Positions 37,283 to 47,005 of a stretch of 64,000 bases of DNA are shown here, piece by piece. A program made the position numbers and the translations under genes. A model generated the notes under the pieces. That model ran no database searches and was not told the origin of the DNA. It was given only the letters and a program-made list of their open reading frames with translations. How positions within the stretch are numbered: position 1 is the first letter of the stretch; each line of letters starts with the position of its first letter. Source of the DNA: Yoonia sp. (lineage in GTDB: Bacteria > Pseudomonadota > Alphaproteobacteria > Rhodobacterales > Rhodobacteraceae); assembly GCA_023263855.1 (NCBI GenBank), contig JALQUF010000001.1, positions 43,546-107,545 of the forward strand, read 5' to 3'.

Positions 37283-38086
37283 ATGGATGACCAAAGAGCT
37301 GCGATGAAAGAGATTAATCCGCATGATCCGCCGCAGCCTCTGACAGCGGCGGCAAAGGCCGAGATTGCCGCGTTGGCTGCGCGCCAGCGCAAGGCAAATG
37401 GCGTGCTGATGAGCGCGATCAACTTTGTTGGTGGGCAAGTCGAAGACGGGTTAAAGCTGCTGCCTGCGGCGGCAAAGGACCAGATTGATGATCTGGCCCG
37501 GTCTGCTTTGCGTCACAGCTATGATGTTGCCAGCAAGTCGCGCACAGGGCGCGGGCAGTCCATTGGATCAGATCGTGCACACAAAATTCTCGCCACGCTT
37601 TCGGGGGCGGTGGGTGGTTTTGGCGGTTTGCCCACCGCCCTGGCCGAGCTGCCGGTTGCGACCACAGTGATCTTTCGCGCGGTGCACCAAGTCGCAGTAG
37701 AGTACGGAGAAGGCCCGGCCTCAGAAGAGACCAAAATGGAATGCCTTGCAGTTTTTGGTGCGGGCGGCCCTGGCACGGATGATGACGGCGTTGATACGGC
37801 TTTCATCGGTGCGCGGCTCAGCATTTCCGGTGTGGCGGTGAATGGGTTGATCAGTAAGGTTGCCCCCAAATTTGCCGCTGTCCTGTCGCAAAAACTGGCC
37901 ACACAGGCCGTGCCGATCTTGGGCGCGGCGGCCGGTGCAGGCACAAACTATGCCTTTGTGGATTATTATGTTTCAATGGCGCATGTGCATTTTGGGTTGC
38001 GGCGACTGGCGCGCAGCTTTGGTGATCAGGCTGTAACCGATCATTTCCATAGCGTTCTGGCGGCGGGCAAACTCGCTCAGACCTGA
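37283..38086 (+). CDS. EcsC family protein
   Basis: ORF 267 aa; Gly/Ala-rich GAVGGFGGLPTALAELPVATTVIFRAVHQVA and GAAAGAGTNYAFVDYYVSMAHVHFGLRRL. Confidence 0.85.
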   Translation: MDDQRAAMKEINPHDPPQPLTAAAKAEIAALAARQRKANGVLMSAINFVGGQVEDGLKLLPAAAKDQIDDLARSALRHSYDVASKSRTGRGQSIGSDRAHKILATLSGAVGGFGGLPTALAELPVATTVIFRAVHQVAVEYGEGPASEETKMECLAVFGAGGPGTDDDGVDTAFIGARLSISGVAVNGLISKVAPKFAAVLSQKLATQAVPILGAAAGAGTNYAFVDYYVSMAHVHFGLRRLARSFGDQAVTDHFHSVLAAGKLAQT

Positions 38087-40320
38087 TAGACCAGCCAATC
38101 GGCAACGGCCCGACGCACGGATTGATCGCCATTGGCGATAGCATCATCCATGACTTTGCGCACTTCGTTCAGATCAACACGCCGCAACAGATGCTTGACC
38201 GGTCCAACCGAGGCAGGGCGCATCGACAAGGACCGCAGGCCAAGTGCCGCAAGGCACAGTGCCTCAACCGGGCGTCCGGCATCTTCGCCGCAGAATGAAA
38301 GGGGTGTGCCTGTGGCTTCACACCGTTTGATCACATGCGAAAGGAAGGACAGAAAGCTATAGTCGAGTGTGTCATATCGTTTGCGCACACGTTCATTTTC
38401 GCGGTCCGCAGCAAAGAAGAACTGTTTGAGATCATTGCCGCCGATTGAGATGAAATCGACCTCTTCGAAGAAAGCATCGGGCGCGTAGGCCAGTGATGGT
38501 GTTTCCAACATCGCGCCAACTTCGAGCTTGGACGGCAGGGCATGGCCCAATTTTGTTTCACGCGCGATCGCTTTGTCCATCTCTGCCCGGGCCGCGCGGA
38601 ATTCGCTGATCTGGGTCACAAAGGGAAACATCACTGCCAGAGGCTGCCCGTTTGCCGCCCGCAACAGAGCTTGCAGCTGCATACGCAGCACGCCCGGCTT
38701 ATCAAGGCCAACACGGATTGCACGCCAACCCATGGCGGGGTTGGGCTCATCGTTTGGCTTCATATAGGTCAGCACTTTGTCCGAACCGATATCAAGCGTG
38801 CGAAAAGCCACACGTTTGCCGTTTGCCGCTGTCAGTACGCGTGAATAGAGCGCCGAAAGCTCGGCACGGCGGGGCATTTGGTTGCGGATCAGGAACTGCA
38901 ATTCCGTGCGGAACAGGCCGACACCTTCGGCGCCAGAGCCCTCAAGCGAAGGCAGGTCGGCTATCAATCCGGCGTTCATCTGCAACGAAATTACATTGCC
39001 GCATTTGGTCTCGGCTGGCAGATCACGGATCGACGCATAGCGTTCCTGCGCGCGGGTCTGCATTTCGATCTTGTCGCGAAAGGCCGCCTGCACGGTTTCA
39101 TCAGGGCGCAGGTGCGCAATGCCCTGTTCGCCATCAACAAGTATCGGATCGCCATTCAACGCCTCGCGTGTCACGCTTTTGGCGTTGATGATCAGCGGGA
39201 TTGCCCATGCGCGTGCCACAATGGTGGCATGGCTGCCGACCGAGCCTTCTTCCAGAACAATCCCTTTGATTTTCTTGCCGTATTCTAGCAATTCGCCCGG
39301 CCCGATATTGCGGGCCACAAGAATAGGGTTGTCGGGCATGTCTGCGCGGGCATCAGCCCCTTGCCCTGTCAGCAGACGCAGCAATTTGTTGGACAGATCG
39401 TCCAGATCATGCAGCCGTTCGCGCAAGTATGGATCGCTCGCCTTGGACATGCGCGCGCGGGCCAGTGATTGCTCTTTTTCAACCGCCGCCTCAGCCGATA
39501 GGCCGCTTTTCACGTCTTCCTGCATCCGTTTGAGCCAACTGCTTGAATTGGCAAACATCCGGTAGGCTTCAAACACCTGCTTTTGGTCAGCGTCGGCAGC
39601 GCTGGCACCTGTTAGCATATCGTCGACACCGGCGCGCAATTGCTCAATCGCCTCATGCAGGCGTGCGCTTTCAGTTTCTGGATCGTCTGAGATAGGATTT
39701 GTCACTACCACCCGCGGTTCGTGCAGATAGACGAGGCCCTCTGCAGCGCCTTCTTGGGCGATAGAGCCGCGCAGCATGACGGGTTGTTGATGGCGCGCGG
39801 AAAGGGCGGCCCCTTCGCCCACGAAGGCACCCAGTTCTGTCATCTCGGCGATAACCATCGCTACGATTTCGAGCGCATAGACCTCATCCAGTGTGTATTC
39901 ACGGGCGGCCTTTGACTGGACAACTAAAACACCCAAAACATCGCCAAGACGCTGGATTGGCACGCCGCAGAAAGACGAGAATCGTTCCTCGCCGGTTTCC
40001 GGCATATAGCGGAACCCTTTGGATGCAGGCGCGTCGGCGGTGTTAATAACCGTCCGGCTCTTGGCAGTTCGCCCTACAAGGCCCTCACCCAACCGCATTC
40101 GTGTCTGGTGGACGGCTTCGGCCTGCAATCCCTTGGTCGCACAAAGCTCAAGTGTCTCGGCGTCGCGGAATAGGTAGATCGAGCACACTTCAGTGCCCAT
40201 CGAATCTGCGATCAAATCCACGACAGCGTCAAGCCGCGCTTGACCTTCATTGTCAGCGGCAAGTGCTTCACGCAGCCGGCCAAGCAGCTTGCGACTTTCG
40301 GATTCTAGCCGATGTGGCAT
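38077..40320 (-). CDS. ptsP: Phosphoenolpyruvate-protein phosphotransferase, nitrogen PTS (GAF + EI)
   Basis: ORF 747 aa; N-terminal GAF, GSVGSHATIVARAWAIP active-site His region, EGVGLFRTELQFL, FCGEDAGRP. Confidence 0.95.
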   Translation of the reverse strand: MPHRLESESRKLLGRLREALAADNEGQARLDAVVDLIADSMGTEVCSIYLFRDAETLELCATKGLQAEAVHQTRMRLGEGLVGRTAKSRTVINTADAPASKGFRYMPETGEERFSSFCGVPIQRLGDVLGVLVVQSKAAREYTLDEVYALEIVAMVIAEMTELGAFVGEGAALSARHQQPVMLRGSIAQEGAAEGLVYLHEPRVVVTNPISDDPETESARLHEAIEQLRAGVDDMLTGASAADADQKQVFEAYRMFANSSSWLKRMQEDVKSGLSAEAAVEKEQSLARARMSKASDPYLRERLHDLDDLSNKLLRLLTGQGADARADMPDNPILVARNIGPGELLEYGKKIKGIVLEEGSVGSHATIVARAWAIPLIINAKSVTREALNGDPILVDGEQGIAHLRPDETVQAAFRDKIEMQTRAQERYASIRDLPAETKCGNVISLQMNAGLIADLPSLEGSGAEGVGLFRTELQFLIRNQMPRRAELSALYSRVLTAANGKRVAFRTLDIGSDKVLTYMKPNDEPNPAMGWRAIRVGLDKPGVLRMQLQALLRAANGQPLAVMFPFVTQISEFRAARAEMDKAIARETKLGHALPSKLEVGAMLETPSLAYAPDAFFEEVDFISIGGNDLKQFFFAADRENERVRKRYDTLDYSFLSFLSHVIKRCEATGTPLSFCGEDAGRPVEALCLAALGLRSLSMRPASVGPVKHLLRRVDLNEVRKVMDDAIANGDQSVRRAVADWLVYQV

Positions 40321-40356
40321 GGATCTCCCGCCTTTGCAGGTGACCGACGTTTTGGA

Positions 40357-41595
40357 TCAGCCTGCTTTTTCCAGTTCGAAAGCATCATGCAGGGCTTGCA
40401 CGGCAAGTTCCATGTATTTTCTGTCGATCAGCACGGAAATCTTTATCTCAGAGGTTGTGATGACCTTGATATTTACACCTTCAGCGGAAAGCACACGGAA
40501 CATCTTGGCTGCAACACCGGTGTGGCTGCGCATGCCGATACCGACGACGCTGACTTTGGCGACACCCTCATCTGCGACCAGATCATGATAATTGATCTCG
40601 CCACTGTCCTTGGCATCCTGCATCGCCTTTTCGGCGCGTTTGACCTGATCGACGGGGCACGAGAACGTCATGTCAGTCCGCCCCTCTTCCGAGATGTTCT
40701 GCACGATCATATCGACGTTCACGCCCGCATCTGACAACGGACCAAAGATGGCGGCTGCAATACCGGGGCGGTCAGCGACCGATATGAGGGTCATTTTTGC
40801 TTCGTCACGGGAATAGGCGACACCGGCCACAACGTTTGATTCCATGATTTCCTCCTCATCGCAGACCAGCGTTCCAGCGCTGTCGGATGGTTCTTCAAAT
40901 GATGACAACACCCGCAGGCGTACTTTATAGCGCATCGCCAGTTCGACCGAACGGGTTTGCAGAACCTTCGCACCCAGCGATGCCAGTTCCAGCATTTCTT
41001 CAAATGCGATCTTGTCGAGCTTGCGGGCTTTGTTGGTGATGCGTGGGTCGGTGGTGTAAACGCCATCAACGTCTGTGTAGATATCACAGCGTTCGGCGTC
41101 AAAAGCGGCAGCAAATGCCACAGCCGTCGTATCGGACCCACCGCGCCCAAGCGTTGTGATCCGTCCCTCGGGGCTGATGCCCTGAAAGCCTGCAACCACG
41201 GCGACCTTCATGCCTTCGCCAAACTTGGCGTTGATGTTGTCGGTCGGAATCTCTTCGATCCGGGCGCTGGAATGGGCCGAGGTGGTTTTGAGCGGCACCT
41301 GCCAGCCCTGCCAGCTGCGCGCGGGAATATCCATTTCCTGCAACCGCAATGCCATCAGGCCGGCGGTGACGTTTTCACCCGACGATACAATCGCATCGTA
41401 TTCACGCGCATCATAAAGCGGTGATGTCTCATCGACCCAGCCCACTAGCTCGTTGGTCTTGCCCGACATGGCGGACACGATCACGATCACATCGTAACCG
41501 TTGGAGACCTCAAGCGCGACACGTTTGGCCGCGCGCGCAATACGGTCAAGGTTGGCCACCGAGGTGCCGCCAAATTTCATCACGAGCGTTGGCAT
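40357..41595 (-). CDS. lysC: Aspartate kinase
   Basis: ORF 412 aa; VMKFGGTSVANLDRI, TLGRGGSDTTAVAFAAAF, ACT domains. Confidence 0.97.
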   Translation of the reverse strand: MPTLVMKFGGTSVANLDRIARAAKRVALEVSNGYDVIVIVSAMSGKTNELVGWVDETSPLYDAREYDAIVSSGENVTAGLMALRLQEMDIPARSWQGWQVPLKTTSAHSSARIEEIPTDNINAKFGEGMKVAVVAGFQGISPEGRITTLGRGGSDTTAVAFAAAFDAERCDIYTDVDGVYTTDPRITNKARKLDKIAFEEMLELASLGAKVLQTRSVELAMRYKVRLRVLSSFEEPSDSAGTLVCDEEEIMESNVVAGVAYSRDEAKMTLISVADRPGIAAAIFGPLSDAGVNVDMIVQNISEEGRTDMTFSCPVDQVKRAEKAMQDAKDSGEINYHDLVADEGVAKVSVVGIGMRSHTGVAAKMFRVLSAEGVNIKVITTSEIKISVLIDRKYMELAVQALHDAFELEKAG

Positions 41596-41666
41596 GGGCT
41601 ATCTTTCGATAAAGGTGCTTTCAATCAGCGCTTCCTTTAATGCCCGATGCCGTGAAGGGCAAACGA

Positions 41667-42317
41667 TTAGTAAGCGTGCGCGCGCCCGTCCCATGTTTCA
41701 AAGCACCCTGTGGTTTCGGGGCTCAGAGTGGCAAATCGGGCAGCAAGCCCCTCTGCGCTTTCTTGCATCGAGATATCCGCGTGATCGCCCCCCATATCGG
41801 TGCGGACCCAGCCGGGGTGATAAACGCCCACAGCCATGCCCTCGGGCGCCAGATCAACCGCGAGGTTCCGGCCCAGATTAAGCACGGCAGCTTTGCTGGC
41901 GCAGTAGATATACCCTCCGCCCGAGGCGATTGTCTGCGAACCAAGCTGTGATCCGATAATGGCAATCTTGGGGGCTTTGCTTTGGCGTAGGTTGGGTAGC
42001 AGCGATTGAATGGTTAGAAAAACACCTGTGACATTCGCCGCGAAACAGGTGTCCCACATCTGGGCAGGATACCCATCCTCAAGCGCCTGACCCTGATCAA
42101 GATTGACACCTGCGTTGCAGACCAGCAAATCAATTGGCGTATCAGCCAGCCGCGCCGCAAGCGCCTTGTGTGATGCGGGATCGGTGACTTCCAACGCGCG
42201 CATATGCTCTGTATCTGGTGCGCGATGGGTGCCGATGACAGTTTCACCTGCGTTTCTGTAAAGCGCGGCAAGGGCCTGACCGATTCCACGATTGGCACCT
42301 GTGATCAAAATGGTCAT
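41667..42317 (-). CDS. Short-chain dehydrogenase/reductase
   Basis: ORF 216 aa; LITGANRGIGQALA, NAGVN, YCASKAAVLNL. Confidence 0.94.
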   Translation of the reverse strand: MTILITGANRGIGQALAALYRNAGETVIGTHRAPDTEHMRALEVTDPASHKALAARLADTPIDLLVCNAGVNLDQGQALEDGYPAQMWDTCFAANVTGVFLTIQSLLPNLRQSKAPKIAIIGSQLGSQTIASGGGYIYCASKAAVLNLGRNLAVDLAPEGMAVGVYHPGWVRTDMGGDHADISMQESAEGLAARFATLSPETTGCFETWDGRAHAY

Positions 42318-42337
42318 GGGCAGTTCCTTTTCTTGGA

Positions 42338-42742
42338 TCAGTTGGTTTTCTTGCGCGGCATAAAGGGGAGGGGGACAATCGGGATGCCATCATCAACCAG
42401 CTTTTTCGCGTCCTTTAAATTGGCCTCACCGTAGATGGGCCGTTCGGGCACTACGCCGTCATGCATATCGCGGGCTTCTTTGACAAAGCCCGTTCCGACA
42501 TAGTCCGAGGTCGCTTCAATCTTGTCACGCAGTGCCGCGATCGCATTTTCGGTGGGCTTGGGTGCGGTGATTTCAGACGATGTGCTGACCGCGGGTGCCA
42601 TGATTGATTTTGTCACCTTGCGCGATCCGCAGGACGTACAGGTCACCATGCCAGCCGCGACAAGCTTGTCAAAGGCATCGCCCGACTGAAACCAGCTGTC
42701 GAATGCGTGGTTCTGGTCACATTTAAGGTGGAAACGGATCAT
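42338..42742 (-). CDS. DUF1178 family protein
   Basis: Start at MIRFHLKCDQNHAFDSWFQSGDAFDKL (ATG 42742); CTSCGS motif. Confidence 0.9.
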   Translation of the reverse strand: MIRFHLKCDQNHAFDSWFQSGDAFDKLVAAGMVTCTSCGSRKVTKSIMAPAVSTSSEITAPKPTENAIAALRDKIEATSDYVGTGFVKEARDMHDGVVPERPIYGEANLKDAKKLVDDGIPIVPLPFMPRKKTN

Positions 42743-42804
42743 CTGCGCCTGTCTTTTACGTCTGACAAATAGATAGGCCTTTTGCACGACGCTGCAAGCG
42801 TTTG

Positions 42805-43278
42805 CTAGCGCTGGATCCGATGGGGTTTAAAGGCAGCCACGATCCGCTTCAGCTCGGGTTCCGAGAGTTTCTTGGCTGCCTTTTCGGGTGACATCCATTT
42901 GCGTCGCCTCTGTTTTTTCTCGGGCCATTTGCTGTGGATGTGGGTCACGTGAACGGGGTAAACCATTGTGACGATTGGCGCATTCCCGACCTTTTGGGGC
43001 TTGTGATAGCTATAAACACCAAGGCAGAAATCAACGGCTTCCCCGCTGACGCCGGCCTCCTCAAAGGCTTCCGTGGCGGCGGCATTTGCAGGCGTTTGCT
43101 TATGCATGGGCCAGCCTTTGGGGATGATCCAGCGCTGGCGCGTGCGGCTGGTAATCAGGCATACTTGCACCTTGTCCGACTTGACGCGCCAGCACAGAGC
43201 CGCGAACTGTGCCCGCACATCCGTCTTGCGTCCGGTCCGCAGTCTCAAAGGAAGCTGTTTTGCGACTTTTTTCGCCAT
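42805..43278 (-). CDS. NUDIX hydrolase
   Basis: ORF 157 aa; GWPMHKQTPANAAATEAFEEAGVSG (Nudix box variant). Confidence 0.88.
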   Translation of the reverse strand: MAKKVAKQLPLRLRTGRKTDVRAQFAALCWRVKSDKVQVCLITSRTRQRWIIPKGWPMHKQTPANAAATEAFEEAGVSGEAVDFCLGVYSYHKPQKVGNAPIVTMVYPVHVTHIHSKWPEKKQRRRKWMSPEKAAKKLSEPELKRIVAAFKPHRIQR

Positions 43279-43312
43279 GGTCTCCGTCGCAAAAAGCGTT
43301 ACATGCGTGTCT

Positions 43313-44470
43313 ATGACAGACGATAGGCAGGCATCTGATCCGCAGGCAACCCCGTTGCCCAGATTTATTGGGTCTGAGATTTATCGGCACTCCAGCTATG
43401 GCGCATGGCACCCATTGCGGGTGCCCCGGGTTTCAAGCGTGATGGACCTTTCGCGCGCACTTGGGTGGTTGCCGCCTGATCAGTTCATCACCAGTCCAAG
43501 GGCCAAACCATCGGCCCTGACAGGGTTTCATACACCGGCCTATCTGGCTGCTTTGCAGGCCGCAGAGGCCGCGCAGACCGTAACAGAAGACGTGCGCAGA
43601 ACCCACAGCCTCGGGACCCCGTCAAATCCTGTTTTTAAAGAAATGTTTCGCCGCCCTGCCACGTCTGCTGGTGCGTCTTTGCTTGCGGGTGAGCTGCTAA
43701 AGCGCGGGGGTGTGATCTATTCTCCGGCGGGGGGCACCCATCATGGGTTGCCTGATCGGGCGAACGGGTTTTGCTATCTCAATGATCCGGTGCTGGCGAT
43801 CCAGTCCTTGCGCCGCAATGGCGCGCAACGCATCGCCTATATCGATATTGATGCCCATCACCCTGACGGCGTTGAATATGCCTTTGCGGATGATCCTGAT
43901 ACCTTGCAAATATCCGTCCATGAAGAAAACCGCTGGCCGCGGACAGGGCAGATCGGGGACATGGGGAAGGGACAGGTTTTCAACCTGCCTGTCGCCGCCG
44001 GTCTGAATGATACAGAGATGGCGCTTATTCTTGATGTGCTGATCCTGCCTTTGGTGGCTGGTTTTCGGCCGGATGCCATCGTTCTACAATGCGGTGCCGA
44101 CGCTGTCACCGAAGACCCGCAATCGCGGCTTACCCTTTCCAATAACGCACATTGGGCGGTTGTGGCGGCGCTTAAGCCGCTTGCGCCCCGCTATCTTGTT
44201 CTAGGCGGTGGGGGGTACAATCCGTGGTCTGTTGGCAGGCTTTGGACAGGCGTTTGGGCGACATTGAACGATCATGAGATACCAGATGTATTGCCGCCCG
44301 CTGCGCAAGGTATTCTGGGGGCGCTGACATGGGTTGGCCCTTTGCGCCAGCACCACCCAGAGCCACATTGGATCGCAACATTGCGCGATAGACCGCGTGA
44401 GGGTGCAATTCGCGCCGATGTTCGTGCTGATGTTCGCCACTTGGCGGCCCGCCGCGTAGCATGGAGCTGA
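43313..44470 (+). CDS. Histone deacetylase-like (HDAC/AcuC/AphA superfamily) hydrolase
   Basis: Start placed at MTDDRQASDP; GGTHHGLPDRANGFCYLNDPVLAI, AYIDIDAHHPDGVEYAF, LQCGADAV, LGGGGYN. Confidence 0.92.
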   Translation: MTDDRQASDPQATPLPRFIGSEIYRHSSYGAWHPLRVPRVSSVMDLSRALGWLPPDQFITSPRAKPSALTGFHTPAYLAALQAAEAAQTVTEDVRRTHSLGTPSNPVFKEMFRRPATSAGASLLAGELLKRGGVIYSPAGGTHHGLPDRANGFCYLNDPVLAIQSLRRNGAQRIAYIDIDAHHPDGVEYAFADDPDTLQISVHEENRWPRTGQIGDMGKGQVFNLPVAAGLNDTEMALILDVLILPLVAGFRPDAIVLQCGADAVTEDPQSRLTLSNNAHWAVVAALKPLAPRYLVLGGGGYNPWSVGRLWTGVWATLNDHEIPDVLPPAAQGILGALTWVGPLRQHHPEPHWIATLRDRPREGAIRADVRADVRHLAARRVAWS

Positions 44471-44508
44471 CCCTTGCAAGGTCTTGAAAAGGCCCTGATA
44501 GTCGCCGC

Positions 44509-45252
44509 ATGAATTTACGCACGCTTCTTCTGGGCCTTGCACTGGCCTTGGCAGCCCCCACCGCGCGGGCCGAGGTTCTGGTTTTTGCTGCGGCCAGTCT
44601 CAAAGGCCCGATGGATCGGATTGCGGCGCAATTTGATGATGTCGTCGTCTCCTATGGCGGAAGCGGCACACTGGCGCGACAGGTCAGTCTTGGTGCGCCT
44701 GCTGATCTGGTGCTGCTGGCCAATACGGACTGGATGGATGTGCTCATCGAAGGGGCGCATGTGGACGAGGGTACAGTCGTGGACTTTGCCAGCAACCGGT
44801 TGGTTCTTATCGGGCCAAAAGGGGCGACACCTGTTGCGCTGCAGGCTGATGCCCTGCGCCTTGCGCTGGGCGAGGGGCGGCTTGCGGTGGGGCTGACACA
44901 GGCCGTTCCGGCAGGCATTTACGCCAAGGCGGCGCTGCAATCGCTTGGCCTTTGGGATGGCGCCCAAGACCGGCTGGCAGAAGTAGACAACGTGCGCGCC
45001 GCTTTGGCGTTGGTAGCGCGTGGTCAGACACCTTTGGGTATAGTCTATCGCACGGACACAAGGGTCAGTGATGCCGTTGTGGAACTGGCTGAGTTTCCGG
45101 TGCAAAGCCATCCGCCCATTCGCTACCTTGGCGCGCTGACAAAAACGGGAAATGCTGATGCGCAGGCGGTTTTGGACTATCTGAACAGTCCAGAGGGGCA
45201 GACAATTCTCGCCGAGGCAGGGTTCCTGCCGCCACCGGATGTGGCGCAATGA
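44509..45252 (+). CDS. modA: Molybdate ABC transporter substrate-binding protein
   Basis: ORF 247 aa with signal peptide; VFAAASLKGPMDRIAAQF, SYGGSGTLARQVSLGAPADLVLLAN; followed by modB and modC. Confidence 0.95.
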   Translation: MNLRTLLLGLALALAAPTARAEVLVFAAASLKGPMDRIAAQFDDVVVSYGGSGTLARQVSLGAPADLVLLANTDWMDVLIEGAHVDEGTVVDFASNRLVLIGPKGATPVALQADALRLALGEGRLAVGLTQAVPAGIYAKAALQSLGLWDGAQDRLAEVDNVRAALALVARGQTPLGIVYRTDTRVSDAVVELAEFPVQSHPPIRYLGALTKTGNADAQAVLDYLNSPEGQTILAEAGFLPPPDVAQ

Positions 45253-45947
45253 TCAATGCACTTGGCCCGCAGGAATGGACCGCGATCTGGTTGTCGTTGC
45301 AGGTGGCACTGGTGGCGACCGTCGCCGCCCTCCCGGTCGCGATCTGGATTGCCTACGTGCTTGCACGCAAGTCCTTTACCGGACGCCAATTGTTGAACGG
45401 CGTGGTGCATCTTCCTCTAGTTCTGCCGCCCGTTGTGACGGGTTACTTGCTGCTGGTTGTCTTTGGCCAAGAGGGCCCGCTTGGCGGTTTCCTGAAAGAT
45501 GTTTTTGGCATTTCATTTGCCTTCCGCTGGACCGGTGCAGCACTGGCCGCAGCGATCATGGCGTTTCCCTTGATGGTGCGGGCGATCAGGCTGGGGTTTG
45601 AGGCCGTCGATCCGGGGTTAGAGGACGCCGCTGCCACGCTTGGCGCATCACGCTGGCGGATATGGCGCACGGTGACATTGCCCTTGGTGGTGCCGGGTAT
45701 TTTGGCGGGGGCAATCTTGGGATTTGCCAAGGCGCTGGGCGAATTCGGGGCGACCATTACCTTTGTCGCAGCCATCCCCGGGCAAACGCAAACCATTCCG
45801 ACGGCGATCTATGGGTTGCTTCAAGTGCCCGGCAGCGAGCCTGCTGTGCTGGGTCTTGTCACGGTGTCGGTGATCCTTGCGATGGGGGCGCTGTTGGTGT
45901 CTGAGTGGTTGGCGCGCCGCATGGCCAAACGGCTGGGTGGCAAATGA
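45249..45947 (+). CDS. modB: Molybdate ABC transporter permease
   Basis: ORF 232 aa; LPLVLPPVVTGYLLLVVFGQ, GFAKALGEFGATITF (EAA loop). Confidence 0.95.
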   Translation: MINALGPQEWTAIWLSLQVALVATVAALPVAIWIAYVLARKSFTGRQLLNGVVHLPLVLPPVVTGYLLLVVFGQEGPLGGFLKDVFGISFAFRWTGAALAAAIMAFPLMVRAIRLGFEAVDPGLEDAAATLGASRWRIWRTVTLPLVVPGILAGAILGFAKALGEFGATITFVAAIPGQTQTIPTAIYGLLQVPGSEPAVLGLVTVSVILAMGALLVSEWLARRMAKRLGGK

Positions 45948-47005
45948 TCAGCGTTGATATCAAAAAGCGGTTGGGTGATTTTCTGCTGGACGTGCAGTTT
46001 GACGCGCCAATGGGCGTGACGGCCATCTTTGGGCGTTCAGGCTCGGGCAAAACATCGGTTGTGAATGCTGTTGCCGGTCTCTTGCAGCCTGACGCAGGGC
46101 GGATCGCGGTGGGGCAGTCATTGCTACTTGATAGCGCAAAGAGGACGCATCTGCCGCCGCAGCAGCGCCGCATCGGCTATGTTTTTCAGGACGCGCGCCT
46201 GTTTCCGCATCTGACTGTCATGCGCAACCTAAGCTATGGGGGCAACCATGACGCGGCGCGTGTGATTGATGTGCTCGGGCTTGGACAGTTGCTGGACCGT
46301 ATGCCGGCAGGATTATCCGGGGGCGAGCGGCAGCGCGTTGCCTTGGGGCGGGCTTTGATGTGTGATCCGCAGCTTTTGTTGATGGACGAACCGCTGGCCG
46401 CATTGGATGCGCCACGCAAGGCCGAGATTTTGCCTTTTCTTGAACGCCTGCGGGATGATGTGAAAATCCCCATTCTCTACGTCAGCCACGATGTGTCAGA
46501 AGTGGCGCGTTTGGCGACGACGCTGGTTGTGTTGGAAGGGGGGCGCGTCACCGCGTCTGGCCCGGTCGGTCAGGTCCTGTCGCAGCCTGAAACCGTCCCG
46601 CTGGTCGGGGTCCGTGCGGCTGGCGCGGTGATCGAGACAACTGTGGCAGGGCGGCTTTTGGATGATGGGTTGACGGAATTGGCCTTCTCTGGCGGACGTT
46701 TGGTCTTGCCGGGCATCTTGGGCGTGCTGGGGCAAGCCGTGCGTATCCGTATTCCGGCTCAGGATGTGATTCTGGCCAAACACGCCCCATCGGACCTGAG
46801 CGCGCTGAACATCTTGCCAGTCACGATCACACGCATTGAGCAGGGAAGGGGCCCCGGTGTTGCGGTGGGTCTGCAGACTGGCGACGATCACCTGCTCGCG
46901 CGGGTGACGCGGCGGAGTGCGCAGCGGATGGAACTGGCTGTTGGCCAGAAAATCTATGCCATCATCAAGGCCACAGCGGTCGGGCCAGAAGATATCAGCA
47001 GTTAG
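45944..47005 (+). CDS. modC: Molybdate ABC transporter ATP-binding protein
   Basis: Start ATG 45944 (ATGA overlap with modB); Walker A GRSGSGKTS, LSGGERQRVALGRAL, C-terminal molybdate-binding-like region. Confidence 0.95.
   Translation: MISVDIKKRLGDFLLDVQFDAPMGVTAIFGRSGSGKTSVVNAVAGLLQPDAGRIAVGQSLLLDSAKRTHLPPQQRRIGYVFQDARLFPHLTVMRNLSYGGNHDAARVIDVLGLGQLLDRMPAGLSGGERQRVALGRALMCDPQLLLMDEPLAALDAPRKAEILPFLERLRDDVKIPILYVSHDVSEVARLATTLVVLEGGRVTASGPVGQVLSQPETVPLVGVRAAGAVIETTVAGRLLDDGLTELAFSGGRLVLPGILGVLGQAVRIRIPAQDVILAKHAPSDLSALNILPVTITRIEQGRGPGVAVGLQTGDDHLLARVTRRSAQRMELAVGQKIYAIIKATAVGPEDISS

Noticed and set aside
44515-45249. 244-aa minus-strand ORF
   Set aside because: Antisense to modA, whose motifs and operon context are clear.
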